A DNA stretch of 64,000 bases, from positions 1-64,000 of the IMG/VR virus record IMGVR_UViG_3300032307_000652. The stretch is one strand, 5' to 3'. How positions within the stretch are numbered: position 1 is the stretch's first letter; every line of letters starts with the position of its first letter. The notes below the pieces were generated by a model. That model searched no databases. It worked only from the letters and a program-made list of their open reading frames with translations, and was not told the origin of the DNA. Position numbers and translations under genes: made by a program. The DNA is from a virus. Of the stretch, positions 8,244-17,758 are shown in pieces.

Positions 8244-8798
8244 TTAATTTTTAATATAGTACCAGCAGGGACCATTTACTTTAACATTATACTCTCCAAA
8301 AATTTCATTTACTGCCATTGCAACTTCGTTTGTATAATAATAATCATGACCACCAATTATACTATTTGGTTTTAATTTTGGAAGCCAACTTTTTATATCG
8401 TTATAAACACTATCGTAATCATGTGCGGCATCTATAAAAATAAAATCAAAATACGAATCTTCAAAATCTTTAGATACTACAATAGATTTTCCTTTTATTG
8501 GTGTAATCATGTCTTTAACTCTATCAATATTTGATAAAAATGTAGTATAGGCGCCATCATTTTCAAAAATTGGATGATTATTAATTTCAGAATATGGTTC
8601 CCATATATCAACACAGTAACAATCTACATTTTTACTTTGTATTTTACATTCAACTGCAAAATATGAGATACTTCTACCTAACCAACTCCCAATTTCAATC
8701 ATTTTAGAATTTTCAGGTAATTGGTTAATAACAAATTGATAAAATTCTTCATAGTTAAACCAGTTTTCTCCAGGTAATGTTTTATAATAATGTTCCAT
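8244..8798 (-). CDS. Class I SAM methyltransferase (Methyltransf_24 type)
   Basis: A 184-residue methyltransferase. SAM motif I is MIEIGSWLGRS at residues 33-43, followed by the acidic CVDIWEP at 62-68 for the ribose contact, DFIFIDAAHDY at 118-128, and GGHDYYY at 149-155. The His-Asp pairs in the last two blocks are typical of Methyltransf_24 and macrocin-O-methyltransferase-like enzymes, which often O-methylate sugars. The likely job is methylating the glycan made by this cluster, since it sits among transferases and next to a second methyltransferase. Confidence 0.75.
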   Translation of the reverse strand: MEHYYKTLPGENWFNYEEFYQFVINQLPENSKMIEIGSWLGRSISYFAVECKIQSKNVDCYCVDIWEPYSEINNHPIFENDGAYTTFLSNIDRVKDMITPIKGKSIVVSKDFEDSYFDFIFIDAAHDYDSVYNDIKSWLPKLKPNSIIGGHDYYYTNEVAMAVNEIFGEYNVKVNGPCWYYIKN

Positions 8799-8807
8799 TT
8801 TTTTATT

Positions 8808-9380
8808 TTAATTTATTTTTATTGCTAAATCACACCAACCATTTGTTCCAACATTTTTTATAATATCGTAATTTTTTGATTTTAATATATCATAAATTTC
8901 TATATTTTTAATATGTAGATTTTCAAAATAAATTTTGTTAATGTTAAAATCATCAAAATTTATTGATTTTATAATTTTATCATCATGACCTTCAGCGTCT
9001 ATAAATAATATATCAATGTTGGTTAAATTGTATTTTTTAAATAAATCATTAATATTTAATGATTTTATTTTTATAGATGTTATTCTATCCTCAGATAAGT
9101 GAGTATGTCTTTCATAAATATGTTTTGGGTCTAATGACGAGACTTCATATCCTGGTCCATCATCTAAATGGTAATAAAAGGTAATTTCAGAATTACTTTC
9201 ATCATCAATTACGACATTCTCAACAAATAAGTTATTAACCCATCCATAAAAACTTTTTAAGTTTTCATTATGAATTGACATTGGTTCTACTAATAGTAAA
9301 ACATTTGGTTGAGTTTCTCCAATAAGGACTGTTAAATCATCATTTCCTTTATTTGCACCTATTTGCACAATATTAATCAT
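8808..9380 (-). CDS. FkbM-family methyltransferase
   Basis: A 190-residue protein with the FkbM layout: VQIGANKGNDD at residues 5-15 (SAM loop), LLLVEPMSIHNENL (E-P-x3-H/N), and later IKSLNINDLFKKY then IDILFIDAEGHD, the D-x-E-G-x-(D/E) signature. FkbM enzymes O-methylate sugars or polyketides. It overlaps the upstream transferase gene by four bases. It should act on the same glycan or precursor as its neighbours. Confidence 0.8.
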   Translation of the reverse strand: MINIVQIGANKGNDDLTVLIGETQPNVLLLVEPMSIHNENLKSFYGWVNNLFVENVVIDDESNSEITFYYHLDDGPGYEVSSLDPKHIYERHTHLSEDRITSIKIKSLNINDLFKKYNLTNIDILFIDAEGHDDKIIKSINFDDFNINKIYFENLHIKNIEIYDILKSKNYDIIKNVGTNGWCDLAIKIN

Positions 9381-10204
9381 TGTAAAATGTTTTGTATTAT
9401 ATTTTTAGTTGTTAAATTTCTTTTTGTATAATCTAAAATAAAATCATTTTGTTCTAAATTTTGTTCTTTATATTTAGAAAAATTAATAATTTTTTTTTTT
9501 GGTAAATTAACTAATGTATTTATCGGACAGTTTTCTAAATCTTCAAATAATGGGATACATCCATTCATCATTATTTCATAGTGTCTAAGACAGTCCCATC
9601 CGGCCTTTTTTTTAGTGTGAGCATACCAAGAATTAGAATATTCGATGTAATAATCTTTTTCATCACTAAATGAATAATTTTTATTCGAATTTGGTATAAT
9701 ATCCGAAATTAATTTTTTTTTATCCCCAATTTTATCTATAACTAATTCACTTGGAACACCAAAGTTAATTGGATAAACCCCATTAATTTTATTATGATAT
9801 TCTCTTTTAAAATATAATCCACCACCTAAATAGTTGTAATTAATCCTATCCATTTCATCTTCTCCATCAATGATTATAATATCTTCTTTAGAGTATGATT
9901 TTGATACTATATTAAAATAGTCGTCACATCTCCATATTGAACCATATATGATTTTATCAAAAAATTTATTTTGTATTAGTTCCGACACATCTGAAGGCAT
10001 TTCTAAAAATAAAGATGAGTTTATTTTCCCATATATTGTAAATCCTCGGCCATATAAATTATTCTTATTAGTTAAATCATCATACATGTAAGAAAGTTTT
10101 GTGCTTTCATACATTTCTATACCTTCAGTAGTTTTACCACCATGAAAAACCATGTCAGACATATAGTCTGGACCTGATGCGTTAGTTACAAATAAAATTT
10201 TCAT
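9377..10204 (-). CDS. Putative glycosyltransferase with KAGWDCLRHYEIM motif
   Basis: A 275-residue protein. The most distinctive block is KAGWDCLRHYEIM-MNGCIPLFEDLENCP at residues 200-226, which resembles the exostosin/GT47-like and GT10-like consensus (R-x-x-E-x-x-x-x-GCIP) where the acidic residue and small loop bind the donor nucleotide. The N-terminus (MKILFVTNASGPDYMSDMVF) is a Rossmann strand. The specific sugar is unknown. It overlaps the upstream gene by 23 bases and the FkbM gene by four. Confidence 0.55.
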   Translation of the reverse strand: MKILFVTNASGPDYMSDMVFHGGKTTEGIEMYESTKLSYMYDDLTNKNNLYGRGFTIYGKINSSLFLEMPSDVSELIQNKFFDKIIYGSIWRCDDYFNIVSKSYSKEDIIIIDGEDEMDRINYNYLGGGLYFKREYHNKINGVYPINFGVPSELVIDKIGDKKKLISDIIPNSNKNYSFSDEKDYYIEYSNSWYAHTKKKAGWDCLRHYEIMMNGCIPLFEDLENCPINTLVNLPKKKIINFSKYKEQNLEQNDFILDYTKRNLTTKNIIQNILQ

Positions 10205-10925
10205 TTCTTTCGGATAATAATTTAGAAACCAAAGGGAGGTCTTGATAAATATTTACGTATTTATTAGGCTGATGATGTATTAGTAAATTTTCAAAATCAC
10301 AAAATGGAATTAACTTTTTAATACCATTTTGTGTGCCTGGCCAAATCTCGGAAAAATAATAATTAGATACTTTATCCTCAAGGGTGTTACCAATATAGAT
10401 TTCATTTAATATATTTTGTATTTGAGATGTTTTTAAAAACCAACATCCCTGGTGACAATTTTCACCTCTGAACATTAAATCATCTGTAATTTCAATTATT
10501 CCTTGTTTACTTGTAAATGAAATTTTGTTTTCATTATAACCACAGTCAATTAAAAATTTATCATTGTTTTTAACTTCAAATCTTAAAAACCCAATGGACT
10601 GATACGAGTTATTTATTTTTTTTTCATATTTTAAAAAAGTTTCAAAATTTTTTTCAGTAAAAAATAAATCATTTTCAGTTAAAAGAACATGTGAATAAAA
10701 ATTCAAATCTATTGATTTAAGATATTCGTATATTGATAATGAAAAATCATGTCCTGAATACTTTGTTATTGTAAAATTTTCGCATCCATTAAATGATAAA
10801 TTTTCAGATGAAAAAACCTTAATATCGAAATTATACTTATCAATTTTGAGTAGATTATTTATTAAATTTGTGCAAAAACTTAACTGTGATGTTCCGTAAT
10901 TAGAAATTAGAACCAAACATTTCAT
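10182..10925 (-). CDS. Putative GT-A-like glycosyltransferase
   Basis: A 247-residue protein opening MKCLVLISNYGTSQLSFC, with HVLLTENDLFFTEKNF around residue 80 in the position of a GT-A metal-binding acidic triplet and HQGCWFLK further on. It lacks a textbook DxD. It is placed in the cluster between a methyltransferase and a transferase and is translationally coupled to both (4- and 23-base overlaps). I regard a transferase as likely, but a fold search is needed to be sure. Confidence 0.45.
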   Translation of the reverse strand: MKCLVLISNYGTSQLSFCTNLINNLLKIDKYNFDIKVFSSENLSFNGCENFTITKYSGHDFSLSIYEYLKSIDLNFYSHVLLTENDLFFTEKNFETFLKYEKKINNSYQSIGFLRFEVKNNDKFLIDCGYNENKISFTSKQGIIEITDDLMFRGENCHQGCWFLKTSQIQNILNEIYIGNTLEDKVSNYYFSEIWPGTQNGIKKLIPFCDFENLLIHHQPNKYVNIYQDLPLVSKLLSERNENFICN

Positions 10926-11518
10926 AATCCTGTTACCTCAAGGTCCCCTGAAAAATCAATTATTCCAGTTCCTGACCCATGACCAAATTTAGTTACATTA
11001 TATTTTTTTTGTTCTAAATTATCCCACCATTTTTTCATGTCATCAAACCACTCAATATCGTCACATACAATTAAACCTTTATAGTTTATACTTTCTAAAA
11101 GTTCAATAAATTTTTTTTCTTGGATTCCATCATGAGGGTCTAAATCTAAAAACATTAATTTTGATGATTTAATTATTTCAGTATCTTCATCAAAAATATT
11201 CATTTGTTTAAATTCACAATTTGGAATAAGATGTTCGAAATTTAACATTTCTTTAGGTTTAGATAATAAATCATAAGTAATTACTTTGTTTTTATTATTT
11301 TTACTTAAAACAAGGGCACTTAATCCATCTCTTGTCCCTAAATCTAAAATTGTTTCATTTTCAAACAAATTTGATAAATAAGATAATAATTTATAATGTT
11401 CTCCTCCCTCAATACCTAAATTCATTTCATTTATTTTATGATTTTCGTATTTTTTAGGGAAATAATTTTTAACATAGGTTAAATCAATTTCTTTAACTTT
11501 TTCTAATTCAACTTTCAT
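10922..11518 (-). CDS. Class I SAM methyltransferase
   Basis: A 198-residue methyltransferase. Motif I is ILDLGTRDGLSALVL at residues 57-71, the acidic motif II is in VITYDLL, and LMFLDLDPHDGIQE supplies the Methyltransf_24-like D-x-D-x-H block, followed by GLIVCDDIEWFDDM. It is related in design to the 8244 gene but too different to be a recent duplicate. A glycan O-methylation role is inferred from the neighbourhood. Confidence 0.7.
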   Translation of the reverse strand: MKVELEKVKEIDLTYVKNYFPKKYENHKINEMNLGIEGGEHYKLLSYLSNLFENETILDLGTRDGLSALVLSKNNKNKVITYDLLSKPKEMLNFEHLIPNCEFKQMNIFDEDTEIIKSSKLMFLDLDPHDGIQEKKFIELLESINYKGLIVCDDIEWFDDMKKWWDNLEQKKYNVTKFGHGSGTGIIDFSGDLEVTGL

Positions 11519-11535
11519 TTTTTATTTATTTTATT

Positions 11536-12390
11536 TTAATTTAATTGTTTATAACAGTTTTCATACATCCATTTGTCAGGAGATTCGTATTTTTTATGTA
11601 ATTCAAAATTATTTTTGATAAAATCAATTTTAGAATTATAATCTTCAATTGATATTTTATTACTTAAGATATCCTCAAGTTCTTCAATGGTACTAAATGT
11701 GTAAAATCCTCTTTCATCAAAAATATCCTTAATTTTAGGGTCTCCCCAATAGATAGGGATTGTTCCTGTTGCAAAACAATCTATTATTTTTTCTGTAAAA
11801 TAATTATTTAATCTACCATTTTCAACAACTATTGAATATCTATAATCTTTAAATCTACCTGCAATTTTTTCTTCGGTATGTTCAAAATAATTATACCCAC
11901 TTCCCCACAAATCAAAATTATAGGTATTGTGTAATTTTGAAATAATTTCATGTCTAAAATTATGTCCATCGGTTAGTCGTTTGTTAGACGCTACCATTGA
12001 AACCATTTTAGTTTTTTCATGGATTTTACAAAATTCTTCAGTTATCCAGCAAGACCCAAAATACATTTTTTTATATTTTTCACCTCTAATTAATAATCGT
12101 TCATCATAAGTGTAAATAAAATCAAAATAATCCTCAAAATTAACTATGTTTTGATATGTGTGAGGGAATATTTGTGGAGGCTCAAGTAACCAAGCAATTT
12201 TCCATTTACTCTTAACTGATTTTAAAAGATTTTCATTTAAAATTAACATATCAGTAAATACTGTAATTCCATCCCATTCATATTTTGCCGGTCTTACATA
12301 TGAAATATTTTTACATGGTTTAAAAATGTTAACATAATCATCCTTTAATGGTATTGTGTTATCAAAAAAATTTATTAGTAGTTGATTCAT
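11536..12390 (-). CDS. GT10-like (alpha-fucosyltransferase-type) glycosyltransferase
   Basis: A 284-residue protein with the GT10 C-terminal signature at residues 185-217: YSIVVEN, then YFTEKIIDCFATGTIPIYWG. In fucosyltransferases this region binds GDP-fucose (Y-x-TEK-x-x-x-x-x-x-x-G-x-(I/V)-P-(I/V)-x-x-G). An N-terminal acceptor domain with WLLEPPQIFPHTY precedes it. GDP-colitose is 3-deoxy GDP-L-fucose, so this enzyme is the best candidate to use the sugar made by the genes at 4068-6956. There is no signal anchor, unlike eukaryotic GT10, so it is cytoplasmic. Confidence 0.72.
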   Translation of the reverse strand: MNQLLINFFDNTIPLKDDYVNIFKPCKNISYVRPAKYEWDGITVFTDMLILNENLLKSVKSKWKIAWLLEPPQIFPHTYQNIVNFEDYFDFIYTYDERLLIRGEKYKKMYFGSCWITEEFCKIHEKTKMVSMVASNKRLTDGHNFRHEIISKLHNTYNFDLWGSGYNYFEHTEEKIAGRFKDYRYSIVVENGRLNNYFTEKIIDCFATGTIPIYWGDPKIKDIFDERGFYTFSTIEELEDILSNKISIEDYNSKIDFIKNNFELHKKYESPDKWMYENCYKQLN

Positions 12391-12396
12391 ATGTTA

Positions 12397-13086
12397 TTAT
12401 TTTTTGTATAAATTAATTTTTTCATCTAACTTTTTTAGAGTCTCATATTGGAATGCATTTTCACCTAATGGTGACATTAAATCTCCCATATAGTTAATCA
12501 AAGTACTTGTATTTGATGATATATCATGAGCATGTTTAAAATATAGATTTGAGTCCGTTTTTAATTTATATCCATGATAATTTGCTCTATAGGTTAATTC
12601 TCTCTCACACCCAAGAGGAGATGCAATTTCGTCGTAAATATACCCCCCAATATTATCAATCATATTTCTATCTAAACCTAATATAAACCCCTGAGGTGTT
12701 TCAACATTATCATTAGGGTATCTACCAATTAGTATTGAAGAAATACCAACATTTTCATGATTTAATAAGTCAACTAAACCTGTTAATGTTGACTGATTTA
12801 TAGAACAATCATCATTAAGTACTATTAAATTTTTAGATTTTGATATATGATACCCTTGATTCATTCCCTTTGCAAAACCAATATTTTGAGAATTAAATGA
12901 AAATCTAGTTATTCTTTTTTCATTCTTAGCGTAATCCAGTATATCCCATGATACTTCAGAGTAATAATTAATAATTAATATAAATTCAGATGGTGGATTT
13001 GGGCCATCAAAAGATTCGTCTACTCTATTTTTTATATTTTCTAAAGATTTATACCCAATTGTTATAATACTATAATCATTCACCAT
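12397..13086 (-). CDS. Family 2 glycosyltransferase (rhamnosyltransferase-like)
   Basis: A 229-residue GT-A enzyme. The opening YSIITIGYKSLENI is followed by SQNIGFAKGMNQGY at 66-79 (the N-x-G-(F/Y)-(A/G)-x-G-x-N block of WbbL-type rhamnosyltransferases) and VLNDDCSI at 89-96 as the metal-binding DD. LGCERELTYRANYHGYK corresponds to the acceptor-side ED/E-x-D-x-x-x-R block. It overlaps the upstream GT8-like gene by 11 bases. The donor is not predictable. Confidence 0.75.
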   Translation of the reverse strand: MVNDYSIITIGYKSLENIKNRVDESFDGPNPPSEFILIINYYSEVSWDILDYAKNEKRITRFSFNSQNIGFAKGMNQGYHISKSKNLIVLNDDCSINQSTLTGLVDLLNHENVGISSILIGRYPNDNVETPQGFILGLDRNMIDNIGGYIYDEIASPLGCERELTYRANYHGYKLKTDSNLYFKHAHDISSNTSTLINYMGDLMSPLGENAFQYETLKKLDEKINLYKK

Positions 13087-13768
13087 AAAGTTTTATATAA
13101 TCATTTTTCATTGTTTCATTTTTATTTCCATTACCATATACATCAGGACCTGCATAATGTATAAAATTAGCTTTGAAACGTTCATTATTTTCGTCTTTAT
13201 TTCCTAAATGCATTCGGTTAAATGTGTAGTCAAACGAATGGAAAGGTATTTTATTTTTAGATATGAGGTAATTCATATAAGTTTGGTCACCGAATTCTAA
13301 TATACCAGGTAAATTAGGTATTTGTTTAAAGTTTTTGAAAATATATTGTTGAGGTTTTGAAACTAAAAATATTCCAGCGTTAAAGTAAATCCTTTTACCA
13401 TTTTCACCAAGGGGCCATTCAGGGAAATCATCCAATAATTGATTTATAATATAATCTCTATCCATATCTTTTGTATTATCATTTTCATGAAATGCGTAGA
13501 ATTTATTGATATCGGGATATTCTTCAAAAACATTTTTAGCGTGGGGTGTAATTAAAACATCAGCATCCATATATAATACTCTTTCATATCTGTCTAATAA
13601 ATCTATAAAGAAAAATTTTTCAAAATAAAAATTAGCATAATTAATTACATTATGTGTTAAGAGTATAAAATCAGCATCACATTTTTCGGCGTATTTTTTT
13701 ATAACAGGTATGGTAAATAAATCTTTATAAGAACCAATTCCTAAAGTTAGGATTACATTTTTTTTCAT
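13076..13768 (-). CDS. GT8-like (glycogenin/galactosyltransferase-type) glycosyltransferase
   Basis: A 230-residue protein. RVLYMDADVLITPHA at 63-77 carries the DxD motif (D68-A-D70) that binds Mn and the nucleotide sugar in GT8 enzymes. YFNAGIFLVSKPQ is the second conserved block (FN-(S/A)-G) and FIHYAGPD matches the C-terminal H-x-x-G-x-x-K loop, though the final Lys is missing. The donor is usually UDP-glucose or UDP-galactose. It overlaps its upstream neighbour by four bases. Confidence 0.75.
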   Translation of the reverse strand: MKKNVILTLGIGSYKDLFTIPVIKKYAEKCDADFILLTHNVINYANFYFEKFFFIDLLDRYERVLYMDADVLITPHAKNVFEEYPDINKFYAFHENDNTKDMDRDYIINQLLDDFPEWPLGENGKRIYFNAGIFLVSKPQQYIFKNFKQIPNLPGILEFGDQTYMNYLISKNKIPFHSFDYTFNRMHLGNKDENNERFKANFIHYAGPDVYGNGNKNETMKNDYIKLYGE

Positions 13769-14763
13769 TTAATATTTGTCTCAATAATTTTATTTGTATA
13801 ATCTGATAATAGTATCGGATTTAAATTTTCACATTCTAAATTACAAGTTAATGAAGAATCTTTTGTTTGTAAAGTTTCACTGAAATATGACCTACAACTT
13901 TTTCTACAATCTAAATGTAGATGTTCAGGAAAATAAGTATTTTCTAACATAAAAAATTCACATTTATTAACTTTTGTTGCTTGAAATAATACAACAGGTT
14001 TGTTCCTTGCGTTAAAAATGTGATGTAAGCCACCATCACTCATAACACCAATATCCATTTTATCAATTTGGTCAACTAATTCAAATATATTATCAGTATG
14101 AGGGTAGTGTATATCTCCTAAACCAAAATTTTCAAAAGAGAATTCATGTATTACAATATTTGGATTTAAACTTTTTAAATTTTTAACAAATTTTGACCAT
14201 GATTCAATACCATTGGGTCCATTAAATCTTAATCCAATCCCATTACACCCAGGATGTGGTGTTGGCCTTCCCGCTAATTTTGTTGAGGGTACAATACCAA
14301 CATTAATAACATTTGATATTTTTTCATGCTTATTATCATAATAAAAATCTTCTCTAAAATCATATTTTTCATCAAACAATAAATGCTCAAGTTTAAGTTG
14401 TAGCAAAAAATTAACAGTAATTAAATTAGCCGTTTTGTGATTTACTAAAAAATCATGATTTTTTCCCCAAAATTCAAATACTTTTGGATGCCATTCAGGG
14501 TAAACTATTTTTACTTCAGGACTTTGTGTTTCTGAAAATGCATAAGACTTAAAATCAATATATAACTCTCCATTATTTGGTTGTCTTACCAATTTAACAT
14601 TTGGGTCATTTTTAAAAACATCCAATAAAAACCCATATGTTATTACTTCAATTTCTGAGTTTGGATATACTTTTTTTAAGACTTTAGGTATAAATGTTGC
14701 ATTTACAGAGTCTCCGATATTATTTGGAAAATGCCATTTTGGAAAAAATAATTTAATTTTCAT
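13765..14763 (-). CDS. GT9-like GT-B glycosyltransferase with Cys-rich C-terminus
   Basis: A 332-residue protein. The N-terminus has FPKWHFPNNIGDSVNATFIP, resembling the GD loop of heptosyltransferase-like enzymes, and MDIGVMSDGGLHHIFNARNKPVVLF matches the GT9 C-domain (S-D-(S/G)-G-x-x-H). An unusual tail has five Cys in a short span (LDCRKSCRSYF and SSLTCNLECENL), possibly binding metal. The donor is unknown. It is translated between two other transferase genes with four-base overlaps. Confidence 0.6.
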   Translation of the reverse strand: MKIKLFFPKWHFPNNIGDSVNATFIPKVLKKVYPNSEIEVITYGFLLDVFKNDPNVKLVRQPNNGELYIDFKSYAFSETQSPEVKIVYPEWHPKVFEFWGKNHDFLVNHKTANLITVNFLLQLKLEHLLFDEKYDFREDFYYDNKHEKISNVINVGIVPSTKLAGRPTPHPGCNGIGLRFNGPNGIESWSKFVKNLKSLNPNIVIHEFSFENFGLGDIHYPHTDNIFELVDQIDKMDIGVMSDGGLHHIFNARNKPVVLFQATKVNKCEFFMLENTYFPEHLHLDCRKSCRSYFSETLQTKDSSLTCNLECENLNPILLSDYTNKIIETNIK

Positions 14764-15491
14764 AACGGTTTATAAGATTTTTTATTTCTAATAGTTTGTG
14801 CGTTCATTAATTGATAATTTACACCGCCACCCGCACTTCCTGGTTTGTGTTCATTATATGGACTTTCAGCATTGTAAACTAATAACAATTTTGGTATAAA
14901 TTCATAATGATTATTTCCGGCCATTTCTACCATAGGTAAACTATACGCAACATCAGGTGCGGATTTAAAATACTCTTGATTTTCATCTAAAAAAGACTCT
15001 TCATCAATACTTCTCCATAAATGGGCTTTCCACGTTCTTAAATGTGAGAATGTGAAAATGTCTTGTCTAACTGTTTTATAATTAACTTTAGATGAAAATC
15101 CAAACTGACCGTTTGAATATACAAAACTTCCATTAGTTAACCATAACTTTTTATTATTTGTATATTTCTCATTAATTGTCATTAATACTGAGTCATCAAA
15201 AAACCAATCATCACCATCCAACTCAACAATAATGTCCTCATCATTAATTAATGATTCATCCATTATTAATTCATCCATATTTTTAAGTTTAAATTTTTTT
15301 TCAGAATTTTTAATTAATGTAAATCTATTATCATCTTTAATTAAATCTGTAATAATTTGAACAGTATTATCCGTTGACATATCATCAATTAAAAATACTT
15401 TAAAGTTTTTATACGTTTGATTTTTAATTGAATTAATACAATTTTTAATGTATTCTCCAGGATTCCAAAAACAACTAATTATTGTTATCAT
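14760..15491 (-). CDS. Family 2 glycosyltransferase
   Basis: A 243-residue canonical GT2 protein. It has ISCFWNPGEYIKNCINSIKN, then VFLIDDMSTDNT at 32-43 (donor-binding D-D-x-S-x-D), then VELDGDDWFFDDSVL at 89-103 carrying the DGDDW form of the DxD motif. The C-terminus contains a Gly-rich GSAGGGVNYQ. The sugar donor is unknown. It ends three bases before the bifunctional-looking transferase begins to its right on this strand. Confidence 0.85.
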   Translation of the reverse strand: MITIISCFWNPGEYIKNCINSIKNQTYKNFKVFLIDDMSTDNTVQIITDLIKDDNRFTLIKNSEKKFKLKNMDELIMDESLINDEDIIVELDGDDWFFDDSVLMTINEKYTNNKKLWLTNGSFVYSNGQFGFSSKVNYKTVRQDIFTFSHLRTWKAHLWRSIDEESFLDENQEYFKSAPDVAYSLPMVEMAGNNHYEFIPKLLLVYNAESPYNEHKPGSAGGGVNYQLMNAQTIRNKKSYKPL

Positions 15492-15494
15492 ATT

Positions 15495-17132
15495 TTAACT
15501 ATTTAAAACCCCAAGTATTTTATTTTTTATTTCTTTAGAGACATTTGACGATTTAAATTTATCAATATCTTGAGGAATATTAAATAATTCTTTATTAAGT
15601 ATGTTTCCCATATTATCCACATTATATATCCACCCTGGTTTACCACACATCCACCCCTCAATAGTGGTTCTACCTAAAAGGATTCCAGCGGTTTCTGAAC
15701 ATTTATGAATATATTTGTCCACATCTAATGTGGCTCCGTGAAATTTTACGTGAGTATTTTTAGTTATATCTGAAAGAAAATTTGATTTGTTTTCACCAAC
15801 TAACCATAATTCTTTATTGTTTTCTTTAGTGTATTCGACTAAGTCTCGAATAGTTTTTTCTCTTAGATAATCTATCGAACCAACAAACAAAACGTAGTTT
15901 TCAGAATTTAAATTTTTATTAAAAAATTTAGTTTCATCTATCGGATTATAGATAACATCAACCATGTTTTCAGGTATATTAAAATTAGAAATAATGTGTT
16001 CTTTAATTTCAGGTCTAATAGCTATGTATTTTTTAATTGACTGATGAACAACGGGATTTTCTAATTCAATTACTTCAGAATGTATTGTAGATATTTTATT
16101 GACATTTGGATATAACATATTCATTACATCAACAATAGGTTTATGTTGACAATGAATAATATCAAAGTGTGTCTCTGAAATTTTATAATAATTATTTGGT
16201 GTTGATGGTTTAGGTCCTTCGGGTGTCATTACAACCCATTTACCATCACCTAATTTGTATCCAGGTGTTTCTCTTATATTTTTAACTTTAATCCCTAATT
16301 TAGTTGCCATTAACACTAATGGACCATTAGTCTCAGACGCAACAATTGTAACGTCACAGTTTTGTTTTATTAAATTTTTTGCGAGTTCAAATACATACAT
16401 TTCAGAACCTGTAAATTTTTGAAAAAACAAACATGATATTAATACATTTAATTTACTATCTTCAGTAAATTTTACTTTTTTAGGTAAAAACTCAGAGTAT
16501 TTTTCAACAAACAAATTTCTATTTTCTTCCCACTTTTCATTTGTCATTCCGATAGATTTATGTGTTAATCTAATATTAGTTAAAACACCAATTTTAACAT
16601 TTTCTAAAAAATTTTTAAAACAAAAATTAACATCATACATGTGAAATCCACTGACTGTTTCATCAAAATCGGATTTAATTTTTTGTTTGTTAACTGCCAT
16701 AAAGACACCATCAACAACAACTACTTCTTTAATATCATTTCCTAATGAATCAGAATATTTTGATTCCCATTTTTTACCCTCAGATTCATGATTTACTATA
16801 CCATACATCTTTGACCTATCTTCCCACCACATTCCACTTTTTGGCATTTCAGTTGTCCCAGCCATACCTAAAATTCCGTAATCGGAATTCCTATCAAATT
16901 GTTTTACTAATTTTTGAGCCCAATTTGACGTGTCAAAATAAATGTCGTCATGGCATAAGACAATTATATCAAAATTAGATTCAGATATAATTTCGTTATA
17001 AACTTGAGAAAGATTTTTTTCTCCGTTATTAACTTTCTCAATTATTTGAACTTTGGGGTGACCCGAAGATTTTTTTAAATATTCTTGAAATTCAGGATTA
17101 GAATTTCGTGTACTATATCCTATTGTAATCAT
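15495..17132 (-). CDS. Two-domain glycosyltransferase (GT-A plus GT-B)
   Basis: A 545-residue protein started at ATG 17132, which overlaps the TGA of the upstream GT25 gene (ATGA); a TTG four codons earlier is rejected. Residues 1-220 look like a GT-A domain: ITIGYSTRN, then VLCHDDIYFD around 58-67, then VVVDGVFMAV. Residues ~225-545 look like a GT4 domain: NVLISCLFFQKFTGSEMYVF, FDIIHCQHKP, ISTIHSEV, VIYNPIDETKF and LGRTTIEGWMCGKPGW for the E-x7-E region. The fusion could add two sugars in succession or pair one active and one binding domain. Confidence 0.78.
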   Translation of the reverse strand: MITIGYSTRNSNPEFQEYLKKSSGHPKVQIIEKVNNGEKNLSQVYNEIISESNFDIIVLCHDDIYFDTSNWAQKLVKQFDRNSDYGILGMAGTTEMPKSGMWWEDRSKMYGIVNHESEGKKWESKYSDSLGNDIKEVVVVDGVFMAVNKQKIKSDFDETVSGFHMYDVNFCFKNFLENVKIGVLTNIRLTHKSIGMTNEKWEENRNLFVEKYSEFLPKKVKFTEDSKLNVLISCLFFQKFTGSEMYVFELAKNLIKQNCDVTIVASETNGPLVLMATKLGIKVKNIRETPGYKLGDGKWVVMTPEGPKPSTPNNYYKISETHFDIIHCQHKPIVDVMNMLYPNVNKISTIHSEVIELENPVVHQSIKKYIAIRPEIKEHIISNFNIPENMVDVIYNPIDETKFFNKNLNSENYVLFVGSIDYLREKTIRDLVEYTKENNKELWLVGENKSNFLSDITKNTHVKFHGATLDVDKYIHKCSETAGILLGRTTIEGWMCGKPGWIYNVDNMGNILNKELFNIPQDIDKFKSSNVSKEIKNKILGVLNS

Positions 17133-17758
17133 TTTATTAACCAATTATAATCTACTTCTTTATTTTGTATATCTGAAAAACCAACAAGCTGTGTTGCTAA
17201 CGTTGGTGTAAAACAGTAAGATGGGTATTTTTTTTGTAATTTAGAATATACAACATCACTTTGGTCTGTAAAAGATTTTAGATTTGTTAAAATTTCATTA
17301 AAAATGATTTTTTTAAATCCTATCATATGTGCGGAGTAACTATGACTTAATTTTAAAATCATTTCATTAATCTTTTCAGGAGCTTCCCACCCCCCATGAG
17401 TATTATGGTTTGCTCCAAAATATAACATAACCCAATCATCAGGAAGATGATTAAAATATTCATCTAATTTAAAAAAATTATCGTCCAATAAACAATCATC
17501 CTCAATTAAAAGAATGGTTTCATACCCATTTTTAATAGCATTTTCAAAAATGTTAATGGAAGTTAACAAAACACCTATTTCACCTTTTAAAAACTTAGAA
17601 GGGTAATCATCTTGATTAATCAAATTACCATCAACAGCACTTATTCGTTCAATTGATTTTAATGAATATTTTTCACACTGTTTTTTAAAAAAATCCCATC
17701 TATCAGTTCTTCTGTCAAGATTAATACAATAAATTTTATCAAAATACTTTTCTAACAT
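17129..17758 (-). CDS. Family 25 glycosyltransferase
   Basis: A 209-residue protein with the GT25 (LPS galactosyltransferase type) signature: IYCINLDRRTDRW at residues 9-21, RISAVDG at 38-44, GEIGVLLTSI at 59-68, and LLIEDDCLLDDNF at 83-95 with the EDD metal motif. These enzymes usually transfer galactose from UDP-galactose. It shares a base with the dUTPase stop (TAATG). It is one of the clearest transferases in the cluster. Confidence 0.87.
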   Translation of the reverse strand: MLEKYFDKIYCINLDRRTDRWDFFKKQCEKYSLKSIERISAVDGNLINQDDYPSKFLKGEIGVLLTSINIFENAIKNGYETILLIEDDCLLDDNFFKLDEYFNHLPDDWVMLYFGANHNTHGGWEAPEKINEMILKLSHSYSAHMIGFKKIIFNEILTNLKSFTDQSDVVYSKLQKKYPSYCFTPTLATQLVGFSDIQNKEVDYNWLIK

